Shown in pieces: positions 1 to 5,831 of a DNA stretch of 10,336 nucleotides. This DNA comes from JACVRU01 sp040902725 (GTDB lineage: Bacteria; Actinomycetota; Thermoleophilia; Gaiellales; Gaiellaceae), in the NCBI GenBank assembly GCA_040902725.1, contig JBBDWU010000057.1:1-10336 (forward strand). The letters are read 5' to 3'. Below the pieces are notes generated by a model that ran no database searches, was not told the origin of the DNA, and saw only the letters and a list, made by a program, of their open reading frames with translations. The first letter of the stretch is position 1. Each line of letters starts with the position of its first letter. The position numbers and the translations under genes were made by a program.

Positions 1-727
1 TCCCCGTCTCGTTCAGGAGCCCGTAGAGCTCGTCTTCGAGCTCCGCGACGAGCGGGTCGGCGTTGCGCGTGCCGATCGGGCGCGCGATCGCCTCCTTGGC
101 CAGATACATCGCGTAGTCGGCGCTGCCGCCGATGCCGACGCCGACGATCCCCGGCGGGCACGGCTTGCCGCCCGCGCCCACGATCGACTCGAGCACGAAC
201 TGCTTGATCCCCTTCACGCCGTCGGCGGGGACGCACATCTTCAGGAAGCTCATGTTCTCGGAGCCCGATCCCTTCGGGACGCACTTGACGTCGAGCCCGT
301 CCCAGTCGGGGATGAACTCCCAGTGCACGATCGGCACGCGGTAGCCGATGTTCGGGCCGGTGTTCTCCCGCGTCAGCGTGTGGACGGTGTTCGAGCGCAG
401 CGGGTGCTCGAGCGTCGCGCGCGCGGTGCCGTCGCGCAGGGCCTCGTAGATGCGCGCCGGGTGGAGCGGGAAGTGCTCGCCGACGCGGCAGGTGTAGACC
501 GCGATGCCGGTGTCCTGGCAGACGAGGTTGCTCTGACTGTCCGCGATCTCGACGTTGCGGTGGATGATGTCGAGCACGCGCCTGCCCGAGACCGACGTCT
601 CGCGGTCGCGCGCAGCGCCGAGCGCGTCGCGCAGGTCCTGCGGGATGTCCTTCAGCGCCCAGACGTAGAGGTGCGCCGCGGCATCCTCGACGGACTGCTG
701 CAGGTCAGTGTCCAGCAGCTGCGGCAC
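1..727 (-). CDS. Class I (Fe-S) fumarate hydratase, alpha/N-terminal part, 3' end off window
   Basis: Predicted oxygen-sensitive [4Fe-4S] hydro-lyase interconverting fumarate and malate. The 242 visible residues carry the family hallmarks: CQDTG with cluster Cys70, TRENTGPNIG near 119-128, KGSGSENMS at 152-160, and GGKPCPPGIVGVGIGG around 186-201 with the second cluster cysteine, Cys190. The third expected cysteine and the beta part (separate subunit or fused domain) would lie beyond the left edge, so completeness cannot be judged. The GTG start is set by a strong Shine-Dalgarno sequence seven bases upstream and lies inside the end of the flavoprotein gene (23-base overlap), so the two are translationally coupled. 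That pairing points to succinate/fumarate/malate conversion. L(+)-tartrate dehydratase TtdA belongs to the same family and is not excluded; fumarase is more likely given the neighbour. Confidence 0.9.
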   Translation of the reverse strand, partial: MPQLLDTDLQQSVEDAAAHLYVWALKDIPQDLRDALGAARDRETSVSGRRVLDIIHRNVEIADSQSNLVCQDTGIAVYTCRVGEHFPLHPARIYEALRDGTARATLEHPLRSNTVHTLTRENTGPNIGYRVPIVHWEFIPDWDGLDVKCVPKGSGSENMSFLKMCVPADGVKGIKQFVLESIVGAGGKPCPPGIVGVGIGGSADYAMYLAKEAIARPIGTRNADPLVAELEDELYGLLNETG

Positions 728-1871
728 GTCCGGCCCTCCTTCCGAACACGACACATTCCAGGAGCGAGTTGCCCATCATCCGGTTGCGACCGTGGGTGCC
801 GCCCGCGATCTCGCCGCAGGCGTAGAGGCCCTCGAGCGTCGTCTCGCCGTGCTCGTCGATGACGAGGCCGCCGTTCTGGTAATGGAGGACGGGATACGTG
901 TAGATCGGCTCGGCGAGCGGGTCGATGCCCGCGGCACGGTAGCGGCGGAGCATGTACGGCAGCGAGATCTCGGCGTCGCGGGGCGAAATGCGGGTCGTGT
1001 CGAGGTAGACGGCGGGGCGGCCGTCGGGCGTCTCGACGCCCCGGCCCTGCTCCACCTCGTCGAAGATCGCCTGCGAGACGGCGTCGCGCGGCCCGAGCGA
1101 GTCGGTGAACTCCTTCCTCTCGGCGTTCAGCAGGACGGCGCCGTAGGCGCGCGTCGTCTCGGGGATCGAGTACCCCTGCATGTTGGCCGGCCAGGCGCCG
1201 CCGTTCGGGTGGTACTGGAGCGCGTCGAGGTCGCGCGCCTCCGCGCCGAGGTCGAGCGCCATGCGCGTCACCTCGCCGGTCGCGCCGGGGTGGTTGGTCG
1301 AGAGCTCGCCCCGCTCCTCGGCCTCGCGGTAGCAGCGCCCGCCCGCGGCCAGCACGACCGTGCTCGCCTCGAGCTCCTGGTCGCCGCAGCGCGCGCGCCA
1401 GCCGCTCTCCGCCGGCTCGAGGCTTGTCAGCGGGCTGTTCGGAAAGCTCGTCCCGCTCCAGGCCTCGCGCAGGCCCTTGGTGATCGCGTGCCCGGTGCGG
1501 TCGCCGACCTGGAGCAGCCGCTTGCGCGAGGCGCCGCCGCAGCGCGCCAGCCGGTAGCCGCCGTTTTCGCGCGTGAACTCGACGCCCAGCTCCTCGAGCC
1601 AGTGGATGGCCGCCGGCGCCTCGGTGGTGAGGATCTCGACGAGCGCCATGTTCGCGGTCTCGTGCGAGCTCTGCCAGACGTCCTCGGCGTGCTGCTCGGG
1701 CGAGTCGTCGTCGCCGAAGGCGGCCTGGATGCCGCCCTGCGCCTTCGCGGAGTTGCACGACTGGCGCGCGCCCTGCGTGCCCCGGGCCACGCGGGCGCCC
1801 GCCCGCTGGGCGGACACGGCGGCTGCGAGCCCGGAGGCCCCGCTGCCGATCACGAGCACGTCGAATCCCAT
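705..1871 (-). CDS. Short SdhA/FrdA/NadB-family flavoprotein (fumarate reductase / aspartate oxidase-like)
   Basis: A 388-residue FAD-dependent oxidoreductase that should act on succinate/fumarate or L-aspartate. Seen: Rossmann motif DVLVIGSGASGL at 4-15, AQGGI at 44-48, the substrate-loop stretch containing PRD with the expected catalytic arginine (Arg262), HY at 330-331, and the C-terminal FAD signature GRNRMMGNSLLECVVFG. In the SdhA/FrdA flavin signature the FAD-linking histidine position is Asn40, so FAD is probably non-covalent as in NadB. It ends right after the FAD domain and lacks the helical C-terminal domain of SdhA, FrdA and NadB (usually well over 500 residues). No SdhB-like iron-sulfur subunit is in view. 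The ATG at 1871 is preferred because the protein then begins three residues before the Rossmann strand and a TACACT -10 element lies ten bases upstream; an ATG at 1892 is the alternative and adds seven residues. Confidence 0.82.
   Translation of the reverse strand: MGFDVLVIGSGASGLAAAVSAQRAGARVARGTQGARQSCNSAKAQGGIQAAFGDDDSPEQHAEDVWQSSHETANMALVEILTTEAPAAIHWLEELGVEFTRENGGYRLARCGGASRKRLLQVGDRTGHAITKGLREAWSGTSFPNSPLTSLEPAESGWRARCGDQELEASTVVLAAGGRCYREAEERGELSTNHPGATGEVTRMALDLGAEARDLDALQYHPNGGAWPANMQGYSIPETTRAYGAVLLNAERKEFTDSLGPRDAVSQAIFDEVEQGRGVETPDGRPAVYLDTTRISPRDAEISLPYMLRRYRAAGIDPLAEPIYTYPVLHYQNGGLVIDEHGETTLEGLYACGEIAGGTHGRNRMMGNSLLECVVFGRRAGRAAAAGH
735..743 (-). promoter_or_regulatory. Shine-Dalgarno sequence of the fumarase gene
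   Basis: GGAAGGAGG on the minus strand, seven bases before the GTG at 727 and inside the flavoprotein coding region. It fixes the fumarase start despite the non-ATG codon and the gene overlap. Confidence 0.8.
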
Positions 1872-1881
1872 CCGAAGCGGA

Positions 1882-1887
1882 AGTGTA
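1882..1887 (-). promoter_or_regulatory. -10 element of flavoprotein gene
   Basis: TACACT on the minus strand, ten bases before the ATG at 1871; a weak -35-like TTTTCA lies 17 bases further upstream. If real, it rules out the longer start at 1892. Confidence 0.4.
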
Positions 1888-1910
1888 CCCATGCCGCGCT
1901 AATTTGAAAA

Positions 1911-1925
1911 ATAAGTGAAACTTAT
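1911..1925. promoter_or_regulatory. Palindromic LysR-type box ATAAG-N5-CTTAT, copy 1
   Basis: Perfect inverted repeat ATAAG-TGAAA-CTTAT with T at position 2 and A at position 14, the T-N11-A form typical of LysR-family sites. It lies between the divergent flavoprotein and CBS genes. Relative to the predicted CBS transcription start (1952) it spans about -41 to -27, over the -35 region; for the flavoprotein its centre is about 45 bases upstream of the predicted start. Confidence 0.65.
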
Positions 1926-1939
1926 GCTGCGGAGGACTG

Positions 1940-1945
1940 TAGACT
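1940..1945 (+). promoter_or_regulatory. -10 element of CBS gene (leaderless)
   Basis: TAGACT fits the actinobacterial TANNNT -10 pattern. Six bases separate it from the ATG at 1952, so transcription should begin at or next to the start codon. A GGAGG lies 16 bases from the ATG, upstream of this element, too far to act in initiation. Confidence 0.55.
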
Positions 1946-1951
1946 CGCCGC

Positions 1952-2326
1952 ATGGGCACTGTTTCCGACGCCATGCGGCCCGACTTCATCACCGTCGCCC
2001 CGGAGGACACGCTGGGCGAGGTCGCGCAGAAGATGGTCGAGGCAAAGACCGGTTCGGTCGCGGTGATCGACTACGGCCGGCTGGTCGGGATCCTCACCGA
2101 GCGCGACATGCTCAAGGCGATGGCCGGGCGAGTGCTGACGAGCGACGCTCGGGCGCGGGAGTGGATGACACCCGACCCGATCACGGCCGAGCCCGATCTC
2201 CCGCTCGAGGAGGCCCAGAAGATCATGCTGAAAAACGAGTTCCGCCACCTCCCCGTCGTCGAGCGCGGCGGCGTCGTCGGCATCGTCAGCCTGCGCCGCG
2301 TCGTCGCGGCGCTCCAGGCTCAGTAA
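1952..2326 (+). CDS. Stand-alone tandem CBS-domain protein
   Basis: A 124-residue soluble protein made only of two CBS domains (about 3-58 and 68-122), a module that usually binds adenosine nucleotides or similar ligands and signals energy state to a partner. Seen: the opening SDAM and EWMTPDPI segments that begin each domain, GILTERDM at 46-53 with the Thr/Asp pair typical of a ribose-phosphate site in CBS1, and GIVSLRRV at 110-117 in CBS2, where that Asp is replaced by Arg116, so the second site may bind differently or not at all. The partner is unknown. The start is an ATG seven bases after a TAGACT -10 element with no well-placed Shine-Dalgarno sequence, so the mRNA is probably leaderless. 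It is divergent from the flavoprotein gene, and its stop lies within the end of the opposite maleylacetate-reductase-like gene. Confidence 0.9.
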   Translation: MGTVSDAMRPDFITVAPEDTLGEVAQKMVEAKTGSVAVIDYGRLVGILTERDMLKAMAGRVLTSDARAREWMTPDPITAEPDLPLEEAQKIMLKNEFRHLPVVERGGVVGIVSLRRVVAALQAQ

Positions 2327-3246
2327 GCCGACTCGAGCAGGCCCAGGATCTCCTCGGGCGAGGCGGGCCGCGGGTTGGCGCGAGCACCGGGCCGCCCGGC
2401 GATCGTCTCTGCCAGGTCGGGCAGCTCTTCGACCGGCACGCCGAGGTCGCCCAGCCGCCCGATCCCGCCGGCCAGCGCCAGTGCCTCCACCCGGCCCTCC
2501 GGATGGTCCCCGAGCCCGGCCGGCACGAACGCCGCGTTGAACCGCAGCACCGGCGGCAGGCAGATCGCGTTGAGGGCGCCGTGCGGCAACCCGTAGCGGC
2601 CCCCGATCACCTGCGCCATCGCGTGCCCGAGCGCGAGGCCCGAGCGGGCAAGCGCCTCGCCCGCGCGCGCGGCGCCGAGCAGCAGGTCCCGCCGCGCGGC
2701 CAAGTCGCTCGCGTCGGCCAGCACCCGCGGGAGCGCGTCCTCGATCAGCCCCGCGCCTTCGAGCGCGAGCGCGTCGGCGGACCCGTCGCGCCCGACCACG
2801 TAGAGCGCTTCCGCGCAGTGGGCGAACGCGTTCAGCGCCGTCCCGGCGGTCGTCTCCCGCGGGAGGCCGAGCGTCAGCTCCGGCTCGTAGACGATGCCGG
2901 CGAGGCGCGCTCCGCCCCCGCCGCCGCGCATGCGGCGGTCGGGGCCGCGAACGCCAAAGAAGGAGGTCCACTCCGAGCCCGAGTACGTCGTCGGCACCGA
3001 GACGAGCGGCAGCCCGCTCGCGGCCGAAGCGGCCTTCGCCGTGTCGATGGCGCTGCCGCCGCCGACGGCCAGGATCCCGTCGACGCCGTCCGGAACCTCG
3101 ATCCGGTCGGATGGGATCTCCTCCCAGCGCGCTTGCGCCGGCAGCTCCAGCGTTGCCCAGCGGGGCGAGGCGACCAGCAGCGGCCGCTCCACTCCCACCT
3201 CCCCGAGCAGTCCCGGCAGCGCCGCCAGTCCCCAGACGACCTTCAC
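2320..3246 (-). CDS. Maleylacetate reductase-like protein (Fe-ADH fold), compact form
   Basis: A 308-residue member of the iron-containing alcohol dehydrogenase superfamily, closest by motif to maleylacetate reductases, which reduce maleylacetate to 3-oxoadipate with NAD(P)H in aromatic catabolism. Seen: nucleotide-binding GGGS at 62-65 followed by IDTAK, and PTTYSGSE at 85-92, characteristic of maleylacetate reductases. The metal-site region reads Asn139-x3-His143, then His208-x13-His222; the usual iron ligand Asp is Asn, as in maleylacetate reductases. It is shorter than the usual 350-360 residues, having lost sequence at the N-terminus and in the linker before GGGS, and has a Gly5 run at 108-112. 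Its GTG overlaps the LysR stop (GTGA), so the two are co-translated. No ring-cleavage dioxygenase is in the window, so the substrate is unproven; another small aldehyde or alcohol remains possible. Confidence 0.8.
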   Translation of the reverse strand: MKVVWGLAALPGLLGEVGVERPLLVASPRWATLELPAQARWEEIPSDRIEVPDGVDGILAVGGGSAIDTAKAASAASGLPLVSVPTTYSGSEWTSFFGVRGPDRRMRGGGGGARLAGIVYEPELTLGLPRETTAGTALNAFAHCAEALYVVGRDGSADALALEGAGLIEDALPRVLADASDLAARRDLLLGAARAGEALARSGLALGHAMAQVIGGRYGLPHGALNAICLPPVLRFNAAFVPAGLGDHPEGRVEALALAGGIGRLGDLGVPVEELPDLAETIAGRPGARANPRPASPEEILGLLESAY

Positions 3247-4133
3247 AGCCGCTCGCGGGCGAACGCGACGAACGCCTCCGCGACCCGCGTGGGCCGCCTC
3301 CCGGTCGCGCGCGCGAGCGAGATCTCGCGTGTGGGCTCGAGCCCTTCCACCTGCGCCTCGGCGACGGCGCCCGAAGCGAGATCGGTCTCGACCGACGTCC
3401 GGGAGATGAAGCTGACGCCGTAGCCGGCGCGCACGGCGACCCGCACAGACTCCTTCAGACCGAGCTCGAGCCGCACGTCGAGGTCCCGCAGCCTCACGCC
3501 CGCGCGCCGGAGCTCGTCCTCGATCACCTGGCGGACGCCGGCGCCCTCCTGCATCAGGATCAGCGGCTCGCTGCGCAGCTCGTCCACGGTGACGGTGCGG
3601 CCGGCGAAGGGATGCCCGGGCGGACACACGAGGATCACCTCGTCGCGGAAGAACGGCTCGAAGCTGACGCCGCGGTGCCGGCGCGCCGCGCCGACGACGC
3701 CGAGCTCGAGCTCGCGCCGCGCGACGAGGTCGACGATCGTCTGGGTGTCGAAGACGGAGAGCGCGACGCGCACGGCAGGATGCAGCCGCTGGAACTCGCC
3801 GAGCAGCAGCGGCAGCACCGTCTCGCCCGGGCCGGAGGATGCCCCGAGGCCGAACCGGCCCTGCAGCTCGCCCTCCTCGCCGGCGGCGACGTCCTCGACC
3901 AGCTGCTGCTCGAGCGCGAGCAGCCGCTGGGCCCCGCGATACAGCCGCGCGCCGGCTTCGGTCGGTTCCACGCGGCGCCCGGAGCGGTCGATCAGCTGCG
4001 TCCCGAGCCGCTCCTCGAGCGAGCGGATCTGCAGGCTGACCGCGGGCTGGGAGATGCCGAGCTGCTCGGCGGCCTGCGAGAAGCTCTTCCGCTCGACGAC
4101 CGCGCAGAATGCGGCCAGCTGTCGCGTATCCAT
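3243..4133 (-). CDS. LysR-family transcriptional regulator (CysL/CbbR-like)
   Basis: A 296-residue LysR-type regulator of normal length. Seen: the N-terminal winged helix-turn-helix (about 4-62), with FSQAAEQLGISQPAVSLQI as the recognition region, then linker helix and the two-lobed effector-binding domain; GETVLPLLLGEF and LELGVVG segments are typical. Overall it resembles the CysL/CbbR/YeiE branch; the effector cannot be read. The ATG at 4133 is preferred over an in-frame TTG two codons upstream because it matches the family N-terminus and sits six bases after a TAAGAT -10 element. The start codon overlaps a 15-bp T-N11-A palindrome (4132-4146), which suggests autoregulation. The same palindrome lies upstream of the flavoprotein and CBS genes. 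The maleylacetate-reductase-like gene follows with an overlapping stop/start and is the most probable target. Confidence 0.92.
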   Translation of the reverse strand: MDTRQLAAFCAVVERKSFSQAAEQLGISQPAVSLQIRSLEERLGTQLIDRSGRRVEPTEAGARLYRGAQRLLALEQQLVEDVAAGEEGELQGRFGLGASSGPGETVLPLLLGEFQRLHPAVRVALSVFDTQTIVDLVARRELELGVVGAARRHRGVSFEPFFRDEVILVCPPGHPFAGRTVTVDELRSEPLILMQEGAGVRQVIEDELRRAGVRLRDLDVRLELGLKESVRVAVRAGYGVSFISRTSVETDLASGAVAEAQVEGLEPTREISLARATGRRPTRVAEAFVAFARERL

Positions 4134-4146
4134 AAGCAAATCTTAT
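4132..4146. promoter_or_regulatory. Palindromic LysR-type box ATAAG-N5-CTTAT, copy 2
   Basis: Perfect inverted repeat ATAAG-CAAAT-CTTAT with the same arms and spacing as copy 1. It overlaps the start codon (4131-4133) and -10 element of the LysR gene, as expected for autorepression, and spans about -42 to -28 from the predicted sugar-transferase start. I found no third copy in the window. Confidence 0.65.
4140..4145 (-). promoter_or_regulatory. -10 element of LysR gene inside the palindrome
   Basis: TAAGAT on the minus strand, six bases before the ATG at 4133, the same spacing as for the CBS gene. It is contained in the LysR-type box, so a bound regulator would cover it. No good -35 is visible. 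Confidence 0.45.
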
Positions 4147-4159
4147 CGTCAGGCGCAAG

Positions 4160-4165
4160 TAGACT
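4160..4165 (+). promoter_or_regulatory. -10 element of sugar-transferase gene (leaderless)
   Basis: TAGACT identical to the CBS element, eight bases before the GTG at 4174, and 13 bases after the palindrome (14 bases at the CBS promoter). No Shine-Dalgarno sequence is present. Confidence 0.55.
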
Positions 4166-4173
4166 GGCCTCCG

Positions 4174-4839
4174 GTGGAGACGGAGACGCTCGCGGAGCGT
4201 TACGAGCGGCTGGCGCGGGAGACGCCGCGGCGTGGGCGGGACTTTCCTCTCCGCGCCCTCGACATCGTCGTAGCGGCCTTCCTGCTCGTGCTCTCACTCC
4301 CGCTCCTGATCGTGCTCGCGCTCGCCGTCGCGGCCGCCGACGGCCTTCCGGTCCTCTACCGCGGCGAGCGCGTCGGGCGTGGCGGCCGGATCTTCACGAT
4401 GCTCAAGCTCCGGACGCTCAAGCGCGGCGCGGAGGAGCGGCTCGGGCCCTACCTCGGCGAGGAGCTCGTGCGCCGGACCCGGGACGAGCTCACGCCGTTC
4501 GGTCGCCGGCTGCGGGCGACGCAGCTCGACGAGCTGCCGCAGCTCTGGAACGTCCTGCGCGGGGACATGAGCCTGGTCGGGCCGCGGCCGATCCGGCCGG
4601 TCTTCTTCGAAGCGCTGGCCGCGGAGCTGCCCGCGTACTGGCAGCGCCTGGTCGTGCGGCCCGGGCTCACCGGGTTCGCCCAGGTGCGCCGCGAGTACGA
4701 GGCGTCGATGGCGGAGAAGCTCGCCCACGACCTCGAGTGGGTCGCTGACCGCTCCTTGCGGCTCTACCTGCGGACGCTGGCCGTAACCGCCTGGCGGGTG
4801 CTCCGGCAGGCCGGCCGCGGTCTCGTCGGCCGCGACTAG
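4174..4839 (+). CDS. Polyprenyl-phosphate sugar-1-phosphate transferase (single-domain)
   Basis: Predicted membrane-associated phosphoglycosyl transferase (bacterial sugar transferase family, PF02397) that moves a sugar-1-phosphate from a nucleotide sugar onto undecaprenyl phosphate and so starts synthesis of a surface glycan. Seen in the 221 residues: one hydrophobic segment at about 30-55 with a Pro at 43, fitting the re-entrant membrane helix of PglC-type enzymes; YRGERVGRGGRIF and KLRTL; the catalytic Asp-Glu pair in LDELPQ (Asp119, Glu120); DMSLVGPRP ending at 139; and RPGLTGFAQV. The multi-pass N-terminal domain of WcaJ/WbaP-type relatives is absent. The GTG start is nine bases after a TAGACT -10 element without a Shine-Dalgarno sequence, so it is probably leaderless. 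It is divergent from the LysR gene and shares its palindromic box. Sugar specificity cannot be read. Confidence 0.9.
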   Translation: METETLAERYERLARETPRRGRDFPLRALDIVVAAFLLVLSLPLLIVLALAVAAADGLPVLYRGERVGRGGRIFTMLKLRTLKRGAEERLGPYLGEELVRRTRDELTPFGRRLRATQLDELPQLWNVLRGDMSLVGPRPIRPVFFEALAAELPAYWQRLVVRPGLTGFAQVRREYEASMAEKLAHDLEWVADRSLRLYLRTLAVTAWRVLRQAGRGLVGRD

Positions 4840-4863
4840 CGCGATGTCGTCCGTGGTCGGTCC

Positions 4864-4869
4864 TACTCT
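4864..4869 (+). promoter_or_regulatory. Possible -10 element of the small-gene/GNAT unit
   Basis: TACTCT (TANNNT) eight bases before ATG 4878. It would give either a leaderless start there or a short leader carrying the Shine-Dalgarno sequence for ATG 4896. Confidence 0.4.
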
Positions 4870-4884
4870 TCCCCAGGATGGCGC

Positions 4885-4890
4885 AGGAGG
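4885..4890 (+). promoter_or_regulatory. Shine-Dalgarno sequence deciding the small-gene start
   Basis: AGGAGG five bases before the ATG at 4896. It favours that start over the in-frame ATG at 4878, which has no Shine-Dalgarno sequence. Confidence 0.6.
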
Positions 4891-4895
4891 GTACT

Positions 4896-5162
4896 ATGGC
4901 CGCCCCGAACTCTCGTTTCGGCGGCCTGTTCGGGAGGAGACGATCAAGACAGCGTACGTCCGCGCCGATAATGGAGGCACTTCAATCGATGGCCCAACTC
5001 AAGCTCCTCACCGGGATCAGCGAGCCGCTTTCGGGCGAGGACGCCGAGCGTCTCGTCGCGTACATCGAGCATCCGGTAGTACCGGAAGGCCATAGCGAGT
5101 ACCTGAAGCGCGCCGACGAAACGTACGGCGAGATTCAGCCGCGCGCTAACGCGAGGCCCTAG
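4896..5162 (+). CDS. Small protein of unknown family upstream of GNAT gene
   Basis: I do not recognise this 88-residue protein. It has a basic, Arg/Ser-rich N-terminus (GRRRSRQR near 12-19), then a likely helical core (MEALQSMAQLKLLTGI), and an acidic, polar C-terminal half; no membrane segment or signal peptide. The ATG at 4896 follows an AGGAGG five bases upstream. An in-frame ATG at 4878, eight bases after a TACTCT -10 element, would instead give a leaderless 94-residue form. Its stop is five bases before the GNAT start, so they form a bicistron. Base composition is visibly less GC-rich than the flanks. Its position before a GNAT of TacT character makes it a candidate antitoxin or partner, but it shows no clear ribbon-helix-helix or DUF1778 pattern, so that role is inference. 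Confidence 0.6.
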   Translation: MAAPNSRFGGLFGRRRSRQRTSAPIMEALQSMAQLKLLTGISEPLSGEDAERLVAYIEHPVVPEGHSEYLKRADETYGEIQPRANARP

Positions 5163-5167
5163 AAGGC

Positions 5168-5752
5168 GTGGCTCTTGAGTATCTCCGCCTCATACCAGAG
5201 GCCGGGGATGACGATGAAGTGGCCGCAGCTCTTACGCGGTTCGATTGTTGCGGTGACCATGGGGACCCGGTAGCTCACGAGGTCAACGCCTTCATCCGAA
5301 CCGACGAGTGGCGGCGCGGCGCCGAACTGTATGCCAATACGACCTACCTCTTCTTCGACCCCGAGCATGGGCGAGATCGGATCATCGGCTACGTGACGCT
5401 GGCGATGGATGTCGTTCGTCTCAGCAGCGGTGAGCGCGACCGCCTCGGGCGTACGAACTTCCCGGACTTTGGCGCCGTGAGGCTTGTCATGATCGGCGTC
5501 GATGTCGACTTCCACGACCAAGGTGTCGGCGACACCCTCCTCAGATGGGCAATCGGAAAGGCTCGTGACCTGTCCTCCGAGATCGCCTTTCGCTTCATGA
5601 TCGCCGATGTAAATCTCGCGCGTAAAGGTTGGTACGACAAGCGTCAGTTCGTCGTCAATCGGGCCGCCATCTACAATCCGGATGATCCCGAGCGAAGCAC
5701 GGTGAGCATGCGGCTTGACCTTCACGAGCAGGACGCCGGGGCTCCAACTTAG
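5168..5752 (+). CDS. GNAT-family N-acetyltransferase, TacT toxin-like
   Basis: A 194-residue acetyl-CoA-dependent acetyltransferase. Seen: an N-terminal FDCCG at 25-29 followed by a VNAFI helix, close to the F-x-CG...FL opening of TacT/AtaT-type GNAT toxins; IIGYVTLAMDVV, the central beta strands; VRLVMIGVDVDFHDQGVGDTLL, which ends in the acetyl-CoA pyrophosphate loop, with Gly119 and Gly121 present but His116 where Q/R is usual; and WYDKRQF at 155-161 with Tyr156 in the place of the common catalytic or structural tyrosine. GTG at 5168 is the first usable start in this frame after an upstream stop; the AGAAGG before it is too close to be a good Shine-Dalgarno sequence, so coupling to the upstream gene is likely. 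Composition is near 60% G+C against about 75% around it, suggesting transfer. A housekeeping or antibiotic-type acetyltransferase is the alternative. Confidence 0.8.
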   Translation: MALEYLRLIPEAGDDDEVAAALTRFDCCGDHGDPVAHEVNAFIRTDEWRRGAELYANTTYLFFDPEHGRDRIIGYVTLAMDVVRLSSGERDRLGRTNFPDFGAVRLVMIGVDVDFHDQGVGDTLLRWAIGKARDLSSEIAFRFMIADVNLARKGWYDKRQFVVNRAAIYNPDDPERSTVSMRLDLHEQDAGAPT

Positions 5753-5783
5753 GGGCCCCAAGAGCGAAGAGGGTCAGGGAACG

Positions 5784-5800
5784 GCGCGCGTGGAGCGCGC
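5784..5800 (+). other. Short GC hairpin between GNAT gene and asnB
   Basis: GCGCGC arms (5784-5789 and 5795-5800) around a five-base loop. There is no following T-run, so it is at best a weak, factor-independent-unlike pause or terminator. It lies in the longest intergenic gap of the window (5753-5839), where I see nothing else but the asnB promoter. Confidence 0.25.
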
Positions 5801-5825
5801 GGGAGTGGGTCGAAAGTGCGCCGGA

Positions 5826-5831
5826 TAGAGT
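5826..5831 (+). promoter_or_regulatory. -10 element of asnB (leaderless)
   Basis: TAGAGT eight bases before the GTG at 5840, the same spacing as at the sugar-transferase gene. It lies downstream of the GTG at 5816, so transcripts from it cannot use that longer start. Confidence 0.5.

Noticed and set aside
708..1907. A 399-codon plus-strand open frame opposite the flavoprotein gene
   Set aside because: Antisense shadow of a clear FAD protein on the minus strand; low-complexity Arg/Ala/Val composition.
3247..4158. N-terminal extension of the maleylacetate-reductase-like gene through the LysR region
   Set aside because: The extension is out-of-frame LysR sequence rich in Arg and Ala; the GTGA overlap with the LysR stop gives a natural start at 3246.
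5750..5763. GGGGCCCC palindrome just after the GNAT stop as a terminator
   Set aside because: It has no loop and no T-run; in GC-rich DNA such short self-complementary runs are common.
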